A DNA stretch of 64,000 nt from Bacteroidota bacterium (GCA_024642665.1 JAHEAR010000003.1:64385-128384), one strand, 5' to 3'; counted from the first letter of the stretch, positions 9,125 to 20,257 are shown. Notes: generated from the sequence alone by a model not told the origin. Translations and numbers: made by a program.

Positions 9125-10678
9125 ATGAAAAAACATTTGTACGCTATTTTTTTGATGTTTTTTACCTGGGCGGCTTCAGCACAATCTATTAGATACCTGG
9201 AGGAAGTCTATGATACCGTTAAGATTACCAAGGATATTGTTTATGGCGAAAATGCCACAGTCTTGTATTTAGAATTCTTTGGACAAGCGATCAAAGAACC
9301 ATTGTTGTTGGATCTGTATGAGCCGGTATCAAATCAAGGTGAGCAAAGTATTGCCCGTCCTTTGATTATCTATTTTCATTCCGGCAATTTTCTTCCATTT
9401 CCTCAAAATCAAAATGTTGTGGGGACAAGAAAGGATAGCTCTGTTGTTGAGATGTGCAGACGACTGGCCAAATGTGGATATGTCGTAGCCTCGGCGGATT
9501 ACCGGCTTGGATGGAACCCATTAGCCACTTCTGTTGATGATCGAAAACTGGGATTGATTAATGCAGCTTATCGCGGTGTACAGGATGCCAATACATGCAT
9601 TCGGTATTTTAAAAAAGCGATGGTCGAATCATTACTTCCTGTTTTGATTGACACCAGTCGGATTATTTTGTGGGGGGATGATTCCGGTGGTTATCTGGCA
9701 CTGAATGCAGGATGCCTGGACCGGTATGAAAAAATTCCATTGGCATCCGATGGTAAGTTCTGGTATGCTGGTTTATTTCCTATGGTGATAGAGTCATTAA
9801 ATGGGGATGTTGAAGCAAAGCAATATGGCATCAACTCACCGGCGATTCCGGGACTGCCATACCCCGAAGGGGATACCCTATGTTATGTCAACCATCCTGA
9901 ATATAGCTCCAAATTCAGCGTAACAGTCAATATGTCCGGCGCCGTTGGGGATAGCGCATGGATTGAGGAAGGTCAGCCACCGGTTATTTCCGTACACGCG
10001 CCTTATGATTTAACCACGCCTTATGAGGAGGGAATTGTCTATGTTAACATAGGCGAGGAGTATCTTGAAGTGATTGAAGTCCAGGGATCTTCTTTGGTCA
10101 ATTCACTTTCCACTCAATTGGGTAATAATGAAGGTATTGGCATGCCGGCTAACGCTACGCCATTTCAACAAGCTGTATCCGATGTAGCGTATGCAAGAAA
10201 TGGAGGAAGAGAAGCCTTATACCCCATCATTGGCGATACGATTACAGATGCTAATCCGTGGATCTTCTGGGATTGTGAGAGTAATGTAAATTGTACCAAA
10301 GGATTAGAGGTTAATCCGCATATGTCAAGGGAAAAAGCAAAAGTTTACGCGGATACGATATTGGCTTATGTCCTTCCACGTTTGTATAATGTACTTGATT
10401 TGCAAACGGTCGCGACCAAAGAAGTACTTATGACTGATGAAAGGATGATTAGTATTTCTCCTAACCCTGCTTCTGATGCTATACTGGTTTCCACAGAACA
10501 AGAAAAGCCAATCCGGGGCATAAGTGTGTTTGACATGAGAGGTGTTTTGGTACATCAATACACCAACCTCCAGACGTCATCTTTCCGAATGCCGGTCAAT
10601 CGCTTAGTATCCGGTCAATATATTCTTAAACTGCTCTTTGACGATGGCATTGTTGCTCGCATGTTTATTGTGAATTAA
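9125..10678 (+). CDS. Alpha/beta-hydrolase-fold protein with T9SS type A sorting domain
   Basis: Signal peptide from Met at 9125 (MKKHLYAIFLMFFTWAASAQ); IIYFHSGNFLPF, ADYRLGW, WGDDSGGYLALNAG; C-terminal SPNPASDAILV...GQYILKLLFDDG. Confidence 0.85.
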   Translation: MKKHLYAIFLMFFTWAASAQSIRYLEEVYDTVKITKDIVYGENATVLYLEFFGQAIKEPLLLDLYEPVSNQGEQSIARPLIIYFHSGNFLPFPQNQNVVGTRKDSSVVEMCRRLAKCGYVVASADYRLGWNPLATSVDDRKLGLINAAYRGVQDANTCIRYFKKAMVESLLPVLIDTSRIILWGDDSGGYLALNAGCLDRYEKIPLASDGKFWYAGLFPMVIESLNGDVEAKQYGINSPAIPGLPYPEGDTLCYVNHPEYSSKFSVTVNMSGAVGDSAWIEEGQPPVISVHAPYDLTTPYEEGIVYVNIGEEYLEVIEVQGSSLVNSLSTQLGNNEGIGMPANATPFQQAVSDVAYARNGGREALYPIIGDTITDANPWIFWDCESNVNCTKGLEVNPHMSREKAKVYADTILAYVLPRLYNVLDLQTVATKEVLMTDERMISISPNPASDAILVSTEQEKPIRGISVFDMRGVLVHQYTNLQTSSFRMPVNRLVSGQYILKLLFDDGIVARMFIVN

Positions 10679-10712
10679 GCCTCATCTTTTTCGTTTTTTA
10701 GTATTGATTGAT

Positions 10713-10748
10713 AGCCTGTATCCATGTTGGATACAGGCTTCTTTTTTG
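10713..10748 (+). terminator. Rho-independent terminator
   Basis: AGCCTGTATCC-ATGTT-GGATACAGGCT (11-bp perfect stem) followed by TCTTTTTT. Confidence 0.9.
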
Positions 10749-10951
10749 AAATAAAAAGTAAATGAAGATTCGCATGCAATAAGATGATAAGATCAGAAGA
10801 TGTAATTTATGTTAATCTGATCAGCACTATATTAAGAAAAAGGTCTGCGATTTTAAAAAAAAAATAGTTGTCTAACCAGATTACTTGAAAGCAAAGTTTT
10901 AATATTTCCTGATTTTAGTTAAATCAGTTCTGGTTTCCTTGTCCCCTGAGT

Positions 10952-12445
10952 TTAATGAATCGGAAAATTGGTAAGCCTTTCGCAGATCAGCAACATGTAA
11001 TAATATAATCGTTCCTCCGGATCATTCAGGTTTTGCCAATGTGGTGCATTCAGGGTTATGCCAAGAAAATCTTCATTTGCGATTGTGGCACGACCTAAAA
11101 ATTTTGAAATCGTGTTTCCATAAGTATTAACGGAATCCTGAAGAAAATACTGTTTGTAATAAGGGTTAAGGCTGTCCTTTGAAAAATCAGTGATGTTATC
11201 CTGATAAGCTGCGGTGTCAATGCTCTGGCCATAAATCATAGTTTTGTAATCCTCAAAAGCCTTCATGGCTTTCGCTTGTTTTTTGCAGGCCGATATGTAA
11301 ATCGAAAGAGAGGACAGAGAGTCCGGACTTGTCGCAGTGACTAGTTTTCCGAAACCGTCCTTGGCTAATTCAAGTGGCGTGCCGGCAGGTACCGCGATCG
11401 AAATACCGGTATGAATTTCTGTATAGAAATCTATGGATTGGAGTAATAACCGACCGTAAAGGGATTCAATTTCAGTGCTGAAGGAGGATGAATCAGCATG
11501 CACTACATTGGCGATATACTCCTCATCTTCACTGAAAAGGGTTTCCCAGATAAAACTAAAGGGCTGGGTTTTTATAAAATGGAGCTTAAGTTTATCGCCA
11601 CTCGGATCTCTGTATGTGAGATCAAGTGGATTATCGGCCTGTGCCACTTGTTCAAATTCGATGTCTTCCATTGTGATTGAAGTGTCAACTTGAATAGTGA
11701 CTATTGAATCAATTGGCTCCGGTGTTCTGCAGGAGCTCATCGTATCATTCTTGATGGTCTCCTGTTGAAGTAATAATTTGAAATCACTGGATGGGATAAC
11801 CCAGAAGCAGGTGCTTCCATTTAATCGTTTCGGACTGCAATCAATGATACCGATAACTTTTTTACCATAAGTGACCGGTGAGCCGGAATGATCCTCCCTG
11901 ATGTTGGGCTCTTTTAGTTTCAGGATTTCAGTAGACAGTTGCGGGTAGCAAACGCCATTGTCATAACATAATATGTTATTCAGCAGATTTGTGTTTCCTG
12001 CCATTCGGGAATTAAGTCTGCTAAGTTTAGTTTCCTCCTCCAGATCTGAGTTTTTGGTTTTGACTGTGTTTTGGTTATCATACACTTCAAAATAGGAGAC
12101 CTTGTCCGGTGGGTTGCCGGAGTAACTGTTCAGTGGGCTGATGTTTAATGAGGTATTCAGCTTTAATAACGCGAGTCCGGAGGGTTTATATATTTTTTCG
12201 ATGTGCGCAGTTGTCATTTTGTTTTGCCACAGGACTTCGATATTCTTCTTTCCGGCAACCAGTTGTAATACTGTGACGATTTGATCTTTAGCTTCCCAGA
12301 CGACGCCATAGCCGCTACCATCATTGACCTTAATCCGCACCACAGAATTTTGCTGAGCTGCTGAATGTGGGATATAGAATAGAAAAAAGCCTAAGGCCAG
12401 GTATAATGGCCACAGAGGAAGGCCTGAGTGATTACAAATCTTCAT
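10952..12445 (-). CDS. Secreted trypsin-like peptidase-domain protein (apparently degenerate)
   Basis: Signal sequence; VVRIKVNDGSGYGVVWEAKDQIVTVLQLVAG and DHSGSPVTYGKKVIGII resemble HtrA/trypsin-like folds; unknown C-terminal half. Confidence 0.65.
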   Translation of the reverse strand: MKICNHSGLPLWPLYLALGFFLFYIPHSAAQQNSVVRIKVNDGSGYGVVWEAKDQIVTVLQLVAGKKNIEVLWQNKMTTAHIEKIYKPSGLALLKLNTSLNISPLNSYSGNPPDKVSYFEVYDNQNTVKTKNSDLEEETKLSRLNSRMAGNTNLLNNILCYDNGVCYPQLSTEILKLKEPNIREDHSGSPVTYGKKVIGIIDCSPKRLNGSTCFWVIPSSDFKLLLQQETIKNDTMSSCRTPEPIDSIVTIQVDTSITMEDIEFEQVAQADNPLDLTYRDPSGDKLKLHFIKTQPFSFIWETLFSEDEEYIANVVHADSSSFSTEIESLYGRLLLQSIDFYTEIHTGISIAVPAGTPLELAKDGFGKLVTATSPDSLSSLSIYISACKKQAKAMKAFEDYKTMIYGQSIDTAAYQDNITDFSKDSLNPYYKQYFLQDSVNTYGNTISKFLGRATIANEDFLGITLNAPHWQNLNDPEERLYYYMLLICERLTNFPIH

Positions 12446-12672
12446 TAGTGCGGGGTGTTACGTCCGGAAGTAAGTTAATGTTTTATTGCGTCTCAGTTAA
12501 ATCTTACCCGCAATACTGAAAGCTATTGGAGTCATACTTCTTTGTCACTGTGTGATTTTTGGATTTGTTTGAACGAGCTAAAAGGCAGGCGGCAGAGGGC
12601 AAAGAGCTCAGGGTATACGCTATAACCTACGCTCATCATCCATCACCCATGACTCATCACTAATATCGCTGC

Positions 12673-13119
12673 CTATTCAAAATAAATCTTACAATCCACC
12701 CACTCTTTGTCAAAGACGGTGTCGTATTTCCTGTAAAAATTAAGACCGGGTTCGTTCCAATCCAGGACCTGCCATTTGACAAGTGTGGCTTTCTGGCGTC
12801 TGGCCTCTTCCAGGAACGCTTCAAAGAGTATTTTACCAATTCCTTTGCCGCGGGCCGACTCGCGCACTACAAAATCTTCCAGATACAGCATACGCCCCCG
12901 CCAGGTACTGAACATTCTGGTGTACAGGGCGATACCAATGATTTCTCTTTCCGATTCGGCAACAAATGCATCAAACCAGTCATCAGCATAATCCGTTTTG
13001 TAGGATGTGGGACTTGAGGTCACTTTGTGCAGTCCTTTTTCATAGGCTGCCAGTTCGCAAACGAGGGCATGAATACTCTCCATATCGTCCGGGGTGGCTT
13101 TCCGTAATTGAATGTCCAT
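12673..13119 (-). CDS. GNAT family N-acetyltransferase
   Basis: MDIQLRKATPDDMESIHAL start; YLEDFVVRESARGKGIGKILFEAFLEEAR acetyl-CoA motif. Start trimmed from ORF-track start 13197. Confidence 0.92.
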   Translation of the reverse strand: MDIQLRKATPDDMESIHALVCELAAYEKGLHKVTSSPTSYKTDYADDWFDAFVAESEREIIGIALYTRMFSTWRGRMLYLEDFVVRESARGKGIGKILFEAFLEEARRQKATLVKWQVLDWNEPGLNFYRKYDTVFDKEWVDCKIYFE

Positions 13120-13497
13120 TCTGATTTGTTTTAAATATTTAGGTTGCCTGAATCTGCAATAACAAGATGAATGTGGATTTCGAAAGCTTTCGAACAATCA
13201 CATTAAATTTAATTGTAATATGTGTTAATTGTTTGTATCGTTTACCGTTGGAATAAATGTAAAACAATTTTGTGCCGTGATCGAAATACCAAATTTTATA
13301 TGGTTGATTTTCAACGATCTGTCATGGCAGCCTTGCCGGGGTTTTTACATATTTATTAAAATCGCATAAACTTTAAAACCGTCCGGATCTCCCAGACTCC
13401 CCGACAGCATTGCCAAATGCGTCTTTTAAAGGCTGTAACCCCTTTGAATGCTAGAGAAATTTAGAATGGGTATACCTAGTATCCGAAGAAATAGTCA

Positions 13498-13505
13498 TAT
13501 CTTTG
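13498..13505 (+). promoter_or_regulatory. Candidate -7 box of rpsL promoter
   Basis: TATCTTTG matches Bacteroidota TAnnTTTG, about 48 nt before the rpsL ATG; no clear -33 seen. Confidence 0.55.
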
Positions 13506-13552
13506 CATTCGCTTTGAAAAAAGGCTTCTAAACTATTGTGAAAAATTAATGT

Positions 13553-13927
13553 ATGCCTACTATAAATCAATTAGTTAGGAAAGGTCGCGAGCAGGTTGTT
13601 TATAAGAGCAAAGCTCGTGCATTGGATGCTTGCCCTCAGAAGAGAGGCGTGTGCACCCGTGTGTATACCACTACCCCCAAGAAACCGAACTCGGCCTTGC
13701 GGAAGGTAGCGAAGGTAAGATTGACTAACGGAATCGAAGTGATCGCCTATATCCCGGGAGAAGGTCACAACCTGCAGGAACACTCTATCGTACTCCTTAG
13801 AGGAGGTAGAGTAAAGGATCTGCCGGGAGTTCGTTATACCATCGTTCGTGGTGCACTCGATACAGCCGGTGTAAACAACCGACTACAATCAAGATCAAAG
13901 TACGGAACAAAAAGACCTAAGAAATAG
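13553..13927 (+). CDS. rpsL: 30S ribosomal protein S12
   Basis: [13 protein letters not shown]...[22 protein letters not shown]. Confidence 0.99.
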   Translation: MPTINQLVRKGREQVVYKSKARALDACPQKRGVCTRVYTTTPKKPNSALRKVAKVRLTNGIEVIAYIPGEGHNLQEHSIVLLRGGRVKDLPGVRYTIVRGALDTAGVNNRLQSRSKYGTKRPKK

Positions 13928-13939
13928 TAGACATCCATC

Positions 13940-14407
13940 ATGAGGAAAAGAAAGCCAAAACAGCGGGTTATACAACCCGATCCAAGATACGGTGACCCGG
14001 TAGTGACCCGTTTCGTTAATAATATGATGTATCAGGGCAAAAAGAGTACAGCATATGAACTCTTTTACAACGCCATGGACCTGATTGGAACAAGAGCAAC
14101 CGACCAGAACCCCCATGATATGTTTATCAAGGCCCTGGAGAATACAACCCCATCGGTTGAGGTAAAAAGCCGCAGAATTGGTGGTGCTACGTTCCAGATT
14201 CCTACCGAAATCAATCCAAAACGTAAAGTTGCCATCGGCATGAAGTGGTTAATCCGTTTCGCCAGAGAGCGCAATGGAAAAGGAATGGCTGAAAAGCTGG
14301 CAGCAGAAGTAATGGCTGCAAGCAAAGGGGAAGGAAATGCGGTGAAAAGAAAAGAAGACACCCACAAAATGGCCGAGGCTAACAGAGCTTTCGCCCATTT
14401 TAAATAA
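13940..14407 (+). CDS. rpsG: 30S ribosomal protein S7
   Basis: [30 protein letters not shown]; position after rpsL. Confidence 0.99.
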   Translation: MRKRKPKQRVIQPDPRYGDPVVTRFVNNMMYQGKKSTAYELFYNAMDLIGTRATDQNPHDMFIKALENTTPSVEVKSRRIGGATFQIPTEINPKRKVAIGMKWLIRFARERNGKGMAEKLAAEVMAASKGEGNAVKRKEDTHKMAEANRAFAHFK

Positions 14408-14434
14408 ATCATAAAGAATAGTTTAAGGAATACA

Positions 14435-16570
14435 ATGGCTAACAAGGACCTAAGATATACACGTAACATTGGCATTGCTGCCCACATCGACGCTGGAAAA
14501 ACCACGACGACTGAGCGTGTATTATATTATACAGGTATTTCTCATAAAATTGGGGAAGTTCATGATGGCGCGGCCACCATGGACTGGATGGAACAGGAGC
14601 AGGAGCGCGGTATCACCATCACCAGTGCTGCGACTAAAGCGTCATGGAACTATAAGGGTCATGATTATGCCGTAAATATTATCGATACCCCGGGACACGT
14701 TGACTTTACTGTTGAAGTAAACAGATCATTACGTGTATTGGATGGTTTGGTATTCCTTTTTTGTGCAGTTTCCGGCGTTGAGCCTCAATCTGAGACCAAC
14801 TGGAGACTTGCAGATAACTATCGCGTACCACGTATTGGTTTTGTAAATAAAATGGACCGCTCAGGTGCCAACTTCTTTGAAGTAGTGAAAGATGTTGAAA
14901 CTAAGCTGGGTTCAAAAGCTATTCCATTGCAAGTTCCGATTGGAGAGGAAGAGCGCTTCAAAGGCGTTGTTGACCTGATCACAGGGAAGGCTATGGTATG
15001 GAATGAAGAGGATATGGGGATGACCTTTGAGGAAGTGCCGGTGCCGGCTGACCTCGTGGACGTTGTCGCAGAGTGGAGAGAAAAACTTCTGGAAGCCATT
15101 GCCGAATATGATGACTCCCTGATGGAGAAGTTTTTCGAAGATCCTGCGTCTATCGAGAAGGAAGAGATGATGGCGGCTATCCGCAAAGCGGTTTGCGATA
15201 TGAAATTCGTGCCGATGATGTGTGGATCAGCGTTCAAAAATAAAGGTGTTCAGGCGGTATTGGATGCTGTATGTGCTTTCATGCCGAGCCCGGTAGATGT
15301 AGAAGGTATCAAGGGAATTAACCCGGATACAGAGAAGGAAGAGATTCGTAAGCCAAGTGTTGATGAGCCTTTTGCCGCTTTAGCATTCAAGATTGCAACA
15401 GACCCGTATGTAGGTCGATTAGCATTTATGCGCGTTTATTCAGGAGCACTGGATGCCGGATCGTATGTATTAAATACACGGACCGGTAATAAAGAGCGTA
15501 TCTCACGTCTTTATCAGATGCATGCAAATAAGCAAAATGCGATCAATCGGGTAGAAGCAGGAGATATCGCAGCCGGTGTCGGATTTAAAGATATTCGAAC
15601 AGGAGATACACTGTGTGACGAAAAGAAACCAATCGTTTTGGAATCTATGGTCTTCCCGGATCCGGTGATCGGAATTGCGGTTGAACCAAAGAGCCAGAAG
15701 GATTTGGACAAATTGGGAATGGCTTTAGCAAAACTTGCTGAAGAAGATCCAACGTTCCGCGTGAAGTATGATGAGGACACCAACCAAACCGTGATAAGCG
15801 GAATGGGTGAGTTGCACCTCGAAATTATCATCGATCGTTTGCGCAGAGAGTTTGGGGTAGATTGTAATGAGGGACAGCCTCAGGTAAATTATAAAGAGGC
15901 ATTGACCAACTCCGTGGATCATACGGAAAGATTGAAAAAACAATCTGGTGGTTCCGGTCTCTTCGCTCAAATGTCTTTCGAACTGGGACCTGCAGATGAG
16001 GAGTTCCTGGAGAGCGATGATTTCAAGAGTGGAAAGATCAAGTTGCAATTTGTCAATAATATTTTTGGAGGTTCTATTCCAAAAGAATACTTCCCATCGA
16101 TCATTAAAGGGTTTACAGCCATGATGGACAATGGTATTCTTGCAGGGTACAATATTGACAGCATGAAAGTCCGTGTATATGATGGACAAACGCACGCTGT
16201 TGACTCCAAACCAATTGCCTTTGAACTTTGTGCAAAAGAAGGTTTCCGTGAAGCTGCAAAGAGAGCCAAACCGATCCTGCTTGAGCCAATCATGAAACTT
16301 GAAGTAGTAACACCGGAAGAATATGTAGGTCCTGTCATTGGTGACCTTAACAGACGCCGTGGATTACCAAAAGGACAGGATTCACGTCCGGGAGCAATAG
16401 CTATTTCAGCCGATGTTCCGTTATCTGAAATGTTTGGATATGTAACGCAGTTGCGTACCATCACGTCAGGTCGCGCGAGTTCTACAATGGAATTCAGCCA
16501 CTATGCACCGGTTCCTAAAGGAATAGCGGATGAGGTGATTGAAAAGGCAAAAGGTACAGTACAAGCTTAA
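14435..16570 (+). CDS. fusA: Elongation factor G
   Basis: [41 protein letters not shown]; 711 aa. Confidence 0.99.
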   Translation: MANKDLRYTRNIGIAAHIDAGKTTTTERVLYYTGISHKIGEVHDGAATMDWMEQEQERGITITSAATKASWNYKGHDYAVNIIDTPGHVDFTVEVNRSLRVLDGLVFLFCAVSGVEPQSETNWRLADNYRVPRIGFVNKMDRSGANFFEVVKDVETKLGSKAIPLQVPIGEEERFKGVVDLITGKAMVWNEEDMGMTFEEVPVPADLVDVVAEWREKLLEAIAEYDDSLMEKFFEDPASIEKEEMMAAIRKAVCDMKFVPMMCGSAFKNKGVQAVLDAVCAFMPSPVDVEGIKGINPDTEKEEIRKPSVDEPFAALAFKIATDPYVGRLAFMRVYSGALDAGSYVLNTRTGNKERISRLYQMHANKQNAINRVEAGDIAAGVGFKDIRTGDTLCDEKKPIVLESMVFPDPVIGIAVEPKSQKDLDKLGMALAKLAEEDPTFRVKYDEDTNQTVISGMGELHLEIIIDRLRREFGVDCNEGQPQVNYKEALTNSVDHTERLKKQSGGSGLFAQMSFELGPADEEFLESDDFKSGKIKLQFVNNIFGGSIPKEYFPSIIKGFTAMMDNGILAGYNIDSMKVRVYDGQTHAVDSKPIAFELCAKEGFREAAKRAKPILLEPIMKLEVVTPEEYVGPVIGDLNRRRGLPKGQDSRPGAIAISADVPLSEMFGYVTQLRTITSGRASSTMEFSHYAPVPKGIADEVIEKAKGTVQA

Positions 16571-16631
16571 ATAATCGAATAAAGCCCAAAAGAGGGTTCA
16601 CTAATTTTATAATTAATTTTTTTGGTCGGAA

Positions 16632-16940
16632 ATGAATCAGAAAATCAGGATTAAACTCCGTTCTTATGACCACAATTTAGTGGATAAGTCAACGGAAAAA
16701 ATCGTTAAAACTGTTCGCAATAGTGGAGCCGTCGTTACGGGTCCGATTCCGCTGCCCACCGAGAAAGAAATATTTACCGTCTTGCGTTCTCCGCACGTAA
16801 ATAAGAAATCTCGAGAGCAGTTCCAATTGCGCACACACAAACGTTTGATCGAGATTTACACACCTACTCCTAAGACGGTAGACGCCCTCTCAAAACTCGA
16901 ATTGCCGAGTGGAGTAGATATCCAGGTCAAGCTTACGTAG
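16632..16940 (+). CDS. rpsJ: 30S ribosomal protein S10
   Basis: [18 protein letters not shown]...[18 protein letters not shown]. Confidence 0.99.
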   Translation: MNQKIRIKLRSYDHNLVDKSTEKIVKTVRNSGAVVTGPIPLPTEKEIFTVLRSPHVNKKSREQFQLRTHKRLIEIYTPTPKTVDALSKLELPSGVDIQVKLT

Positions 16941-16946
16941 TAATTT

Positions 16947-17011
16947 TTTGCAGTCGACGCTGCAAATAGAAGAGACAAATAATGGATTTTCATCTTACCT
17001 GAGGTAAGGTG
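16947..17011 (+). promoter_or_regulatory. Two tandem stem-loops between rpsJ and rplC
   Basis: TTTGCAG-TCGACG-CTGCAAA (16947-16966) and CATCTTACC-TGA-GGTAAGGTG (16991-17011). Confidence 0.5.
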
Positions 17012-17046
17012 AGGACTTAATTATCAATCAATCAAATCATCTTACG

Positions 17047-17667
17047 GTGAAAGGAATTATAGGGAAAAAAGTCGGCATGACAAGCATCTTTGACCAGAAT
17101 GGTCGGTCAGTTGCTTGTACAGTCGTTCACGCACAACCCAATGTGGTGACGCAGGTCAAGACCGTGGATTCTGACGGGTATGATGCTATTCAACTTGCCT
17201 ATGGCGAGGCGAAAGTGAAGAATACACCTCAATCCATGCAGGGCCATTTCGAAAAGGCAAAAACAGCCCCGAAAAGAAAACTTGTGGAATTCAGAGACTA
17301 TGATTTAAGTAAGAATCTAGGTGATCTGGTATCCATGGATGAGATTTTCGCGGAAGGTGAAAAGTGCTCTGCGATTGGTACAAGCAAAGGAAAAGGATTC
17401 CAGGGCGTTGTCAAACGTCACAAGTTTGAAGGTGTTGGACAAGCCACACACGGTCAGCACAACCGATTAAGAGCACCTGGTTCCATCGGTGCATCTTCCT
17501 ACCCATCTAAAGTAGTTAAGGGGATGAGAATGGCCGGTCGTATGGGTGGTGAGCGAGTGAAAATCAAAAACCTGCGTGTTCAAAAATTGCTGCCGGATCA
17601 GAATCTGATTTTGATCAAAGGTGCAATCCCGGGACATAACGGATCATTTATCATTATTGAAAAGTAA
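17047..17667 (+). CDS. rplC: 50S ribosomal protein L3 (GTG start)
   Basis: [26 protein letters not shown]...[13 protein letters not shown]. Confidence 0.99.
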   Translation: MKGIIGKKVGMTSIFDQNGRSVACTVVHAQPNVVTQVKTVDSDGYDAIQLAYGEAKVKNTPQSMQGHFEKAKTAPKRKLVEFRDYDLSKNLGDLVSMDEIFAEGEKCSAIGTSKGKGFQGVVKRHKFEGVGQATHGQHNRLRAPGSIGASSYPSKVVKGMRMAGRMGGERVKIKNLRVQKLLPDQNLILIKGAIPGHNGSFIIIEK

Positions 17668-17674
17668 GGGAGAC

Positions 17675-18301
17675 ATGAAGCTAGATATATTAAATGCAAA
17701 AGGGGAGAAGACAGGCCGCAGTATCGAACTGGCGGACAATGTCTTTGCCATTGAACCTAACGAACATGTCGTTTACCTCGCGGTAAAAGCCTACCTGGCC
17801 AATCAACGTCAGGGAACTCACAAGACCAAAGAACGTTGGGAAGTTTGGCGTACCACCAAGAAATTCAAAAAGCAAAAAGGTACAGGAGGAGCGCGTGCCG
17901 GTTCTTTGAAGAATCCAATGTATAAAGGTGGAGGTCGCACATTTGGTCCAAGACCACATGAGTATAACCTGAAAGTCAACAAAAAAGTAAGTTTGTTGGC
18001 ACGTCGTTCCGCATTGTCTTCAAAAGCAAAAGATGGAAATCTGATCGTGGTGGAAGAGATTCAGCTGGATCAGCCAAGAACAAAGGATTTTGTAGCGGTT
18101 TTAAGAAACCTGCATATCGATAATAACAAAGCATTGTTTGTGACCTCTGAAGCAAATACAAATCTGTATCTGTCCGGAAGAAATCTCCAGAATACACGAT
18201 TGGTCAGAGCACAGGATCTCAATACATATGATATCCTACGTTCGCAAAAACTTGTGTTGTCAGAACAATCTGTAGATCTGATTACAAAATCATTGAGTTA
18301 A
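17675..18301 (+). CDS. rplD: 50S ribosomal protein L4
   Basis: MKLDILNAKGEKTGRSIEL; KGTGGARAGSLKNPMYKGGGRTFGPRP. Start trimmed from ORF-track start 17621. Confidence 0.98.
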   Translation: MKLDILNAKGEKTGRSIELADNVFAIEPNEHVVYLAVKAYLANQRQGTHKTKERWEVWRTTKKFKKQKGTGGARAGSLKNPMYKGGGRTFGPRPHEYNLKVNKKVSLLARRSALSSKAKDGNLIVVEEIQLDQPRTKDFVAVLRNLHIDNNKALFVTSEANTNLYLSGRNLQNTRLVRAQDLNTYDILRSQKLVLSEQSVDLITKSLS

Positions 18302-18333
18302 TTAATTCGCTGAAACTATAAAGCGTAGAAAAA

Positions 18334-18633
18334 ATGAGCAACAAGATTATACTCGTCAAGCCACTGATTACCGAGAAAGCCGATACACTGGCTGAAAGTA
18401 AAAGTCAATATACTTTCGTGGTGGATAAAGGGGCTAATAAGATTGAGATTAGAAAAGCTGTTGAGCAGTTATACACCGTGAATGTTGAAGGTGTGAATAC
18501 TATGATTATCGCCGGAAAGCGAAAATCACGAAATACCAAAAGAGGTGTATTGCATGGCCGAAAAGCAACCTACAAGAAAGCAATTGTAACGTTGGCAGCC
18601 GGTGAAAGCATTGACTTTTTTGGAGATATATAA
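18334..18633 (+). CDS. rplW: 50S ribosomal protein L23
   Basis: LVKPLITEKADTLAES; position between rplD and rplB. Confidence 0.98.
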   Translation: MSNKIILVKPLITEKADTLAESKSQYTFVVDKGANKIEIRKAVEQLYTVNVEGVNTMIIAGKRKSRNTKRGVLHGRKATYKKAIVTLAAGESIDFFGDI

Positions 18634-18673
18634 CAGACGATAATTTATTTAGAAGAATAGAATCAGGTAGATC

Positions 18674-19507
18674 ATGGCCGTAAAGAAATTTAAACCCATT
18701 AGTCCAGGTACACGATTCAGAGTTGGAAACAGCTATGGAGAAGTGACCACCAACAAGCCGGAGAAATCTTTGCTTGAACCAGTCAAGAAGAGTGGCGGGC
18801 GTAATGCGGATGGTAAGATGACAATGCGTCATAAAGGTGGAGGGCACAAGAGACGTTACAGATTGATTGATTGGAAGAGAGACAAGGAAAATGTAACAGG
18901 TACTGTCGTGTCTATTGAGTATGACCCAAATCGTACAGCCTTTATTGCGTTGATCCATTATACCGATGGCGAGAAGAGATATATTCTTGCGCCGCATGGA
19001 CTGAAAGTGGATGATACCATTTTGTCTGGTAGCCAGGCCTTACCAAATGTTGGTCACACCCTGTCCCTTCAGAATATCCCATTGGGTTCATCGATTCATA
19101 ACATAGAATTACATCCTGGTCAGGGTGGAGTGATCGTCCGCAGTGCCGGTGCATCAGCTACCATGATGGGACGTGAAGATAGATATGCGGTCATCAAACT
19201 GCCTTCCGGTGAAGTAAGAAGAATATTACTGACTTGTAAAGCAACGATGGGTACGGTGTCAAATCCTGACCACGCACTGACAGTTTTCGGTAAAGCCGGA
19301 AGAAAGAGATGGATTGGTCGACGTCCAAGAGTGAGAGGGGTAGCAATGAACCCTGTTGATCACCCGATGGGTGGTGGTGAAGGTAAATCTTCAGGAGGTC
19401 ACCCGGTTTCAAGAACCGGTATTATGGCCAAAGGACAGAAGACCAGAAACCGACATGCAAAGTCATCGAATTTGATCATCTCTCGTAGAAAGACTAAAAA
19501 CAAGTAA
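18674..19507 (+). CDS. rplB: 50S ribosomal protein L2
   Basis: [44 protein letters not shown]. Confidence 0.99.
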   Translation: MAVKKFKPISPGTRFRVGNSYGEVTTNKPEKSLLEPVKKSGGRNADGKMTMRHKGGGHKRRYRLIDWKRDKENVTGTVVSIEYDPNRTAFIALIHYTDGEKRYILAPHGLKVDDTILSGSQALPNVGHTLSLQNIPLGSSIHNIELHPGQGGVIVRSAGASATMMGREDRYAVIKLPSGEVRRILLTCKATMGTVSNPDHALTVFGKAGRKRWIGRRPRVRGVAMNPVDHPMGGGEGKSSGGHPVSRTGIMAKGQKTRNRHAKSSNLIISRRKTKNK

Positions 19508-19526
19508 TAAGCTGTAATCAATTATC

Positions 19527-19793
19527 ATGGCAAGATCAATAAAAAAAGGACCTTACGTATTCAACAAGCTGATGGCTAAAATCGAAAAAGCCAATGCAGC
19601 GAGTCGTAAATCAGTTATCAAAACCTGGTCACGCGCATCAATGATTATACCCGATATGGTAGGTCATACGATTGCAGTACATAACGGTAAAACATTTATT
19701 CCAGTTTTTGTCACAGAAAACATGGTCGGTCACAAACTAGGAGAATTTGCGCCTACAAGGACTTACCGCGGTCATGCCGGAAACAGGAAGTAG
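19527..19793 (+). CDS. rpsS: 30S ribosomal protein S19
   Basis: [11 protein letters not shown]...[12 protein letters not shown]. Confidence 0.99.
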   Translation: MARSIKKGPYVFNKLMAKIEKANAASRKSVIKTWSRASMIIPDMVGHTIAVHNGKTFIPVFVTENMVGHKLGEFAPTRTYRGHAGNRK

Positions 19794-19827
19794 TAACATT
19801 AGAAGACGTATAAAACAAAAATCATAA

Positions 19828-20211
19828 ATGGAAGCTGTTGCTAAACTCAGAAATTGTCCGATGTCAGCTCGAAAGATGAGACTAGTTGCGGATTTGGTAC
19901 GCGGAAAGAAAGTAGAGGATGCCGTCAATATTCTCAGATTCACCAAGAAAGAAGCTGCGGGATGGATGGAAAAACTTGTCCTGTCTGCAGTCACCAATTG
20001 GGAGAATAAAACAGAGGGAGCAAAAGACGTGGATGAGCATGATCTCTACATCAAGACATTGATGGTAGATGATGCAGGACACCTCAAGCGTATCCGCCCT
20101 GCACCCCAGGGAAGAGCACACCGTATCAGGAAACATCTGAATCATGTAACCCTGGTGATAGAAAACAGAATTCCATTCGACGGTGACAAAACCGGTGAAG
20201 AGGAAGAATAA
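19828..20211 (+). CDS. rplV: 50S ribosomal protein L22
   Basis: CPMSARKMRLVADLVRGKKVEDAVNIL; RAHRIRKHLNHVTLVI. Confidence 0.98.
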   Translation: MEAVAKLRNCPMSARKMRLVADLVRGKKVEDAVNILRFTKKEAAGWMEKLVLSAVTNWENKTEGAKDVDEHDLYIKTLMVDDAGHLKRIRPAPQGRAHRIRKHLNHVTLVIENRIPFDGDKTGEEEE

Positions 20212-20257
20212 AACAGAAGTGATTATAACAATTGAATAATAATAATTCAGGATTCTA

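Noticed and set aside
13200-13552. Possible r-protein leader RNA upstream of rpsL
   Set aside because: The 350-nt gap has a plausible -7 box, but I could not identify a convincing long stem-loop by eye.
15725-16464. Long antisense ORFs opposite fusA
   Set aside because: Shadow ORFs of a highly conserved gene; no promoter or family signature.
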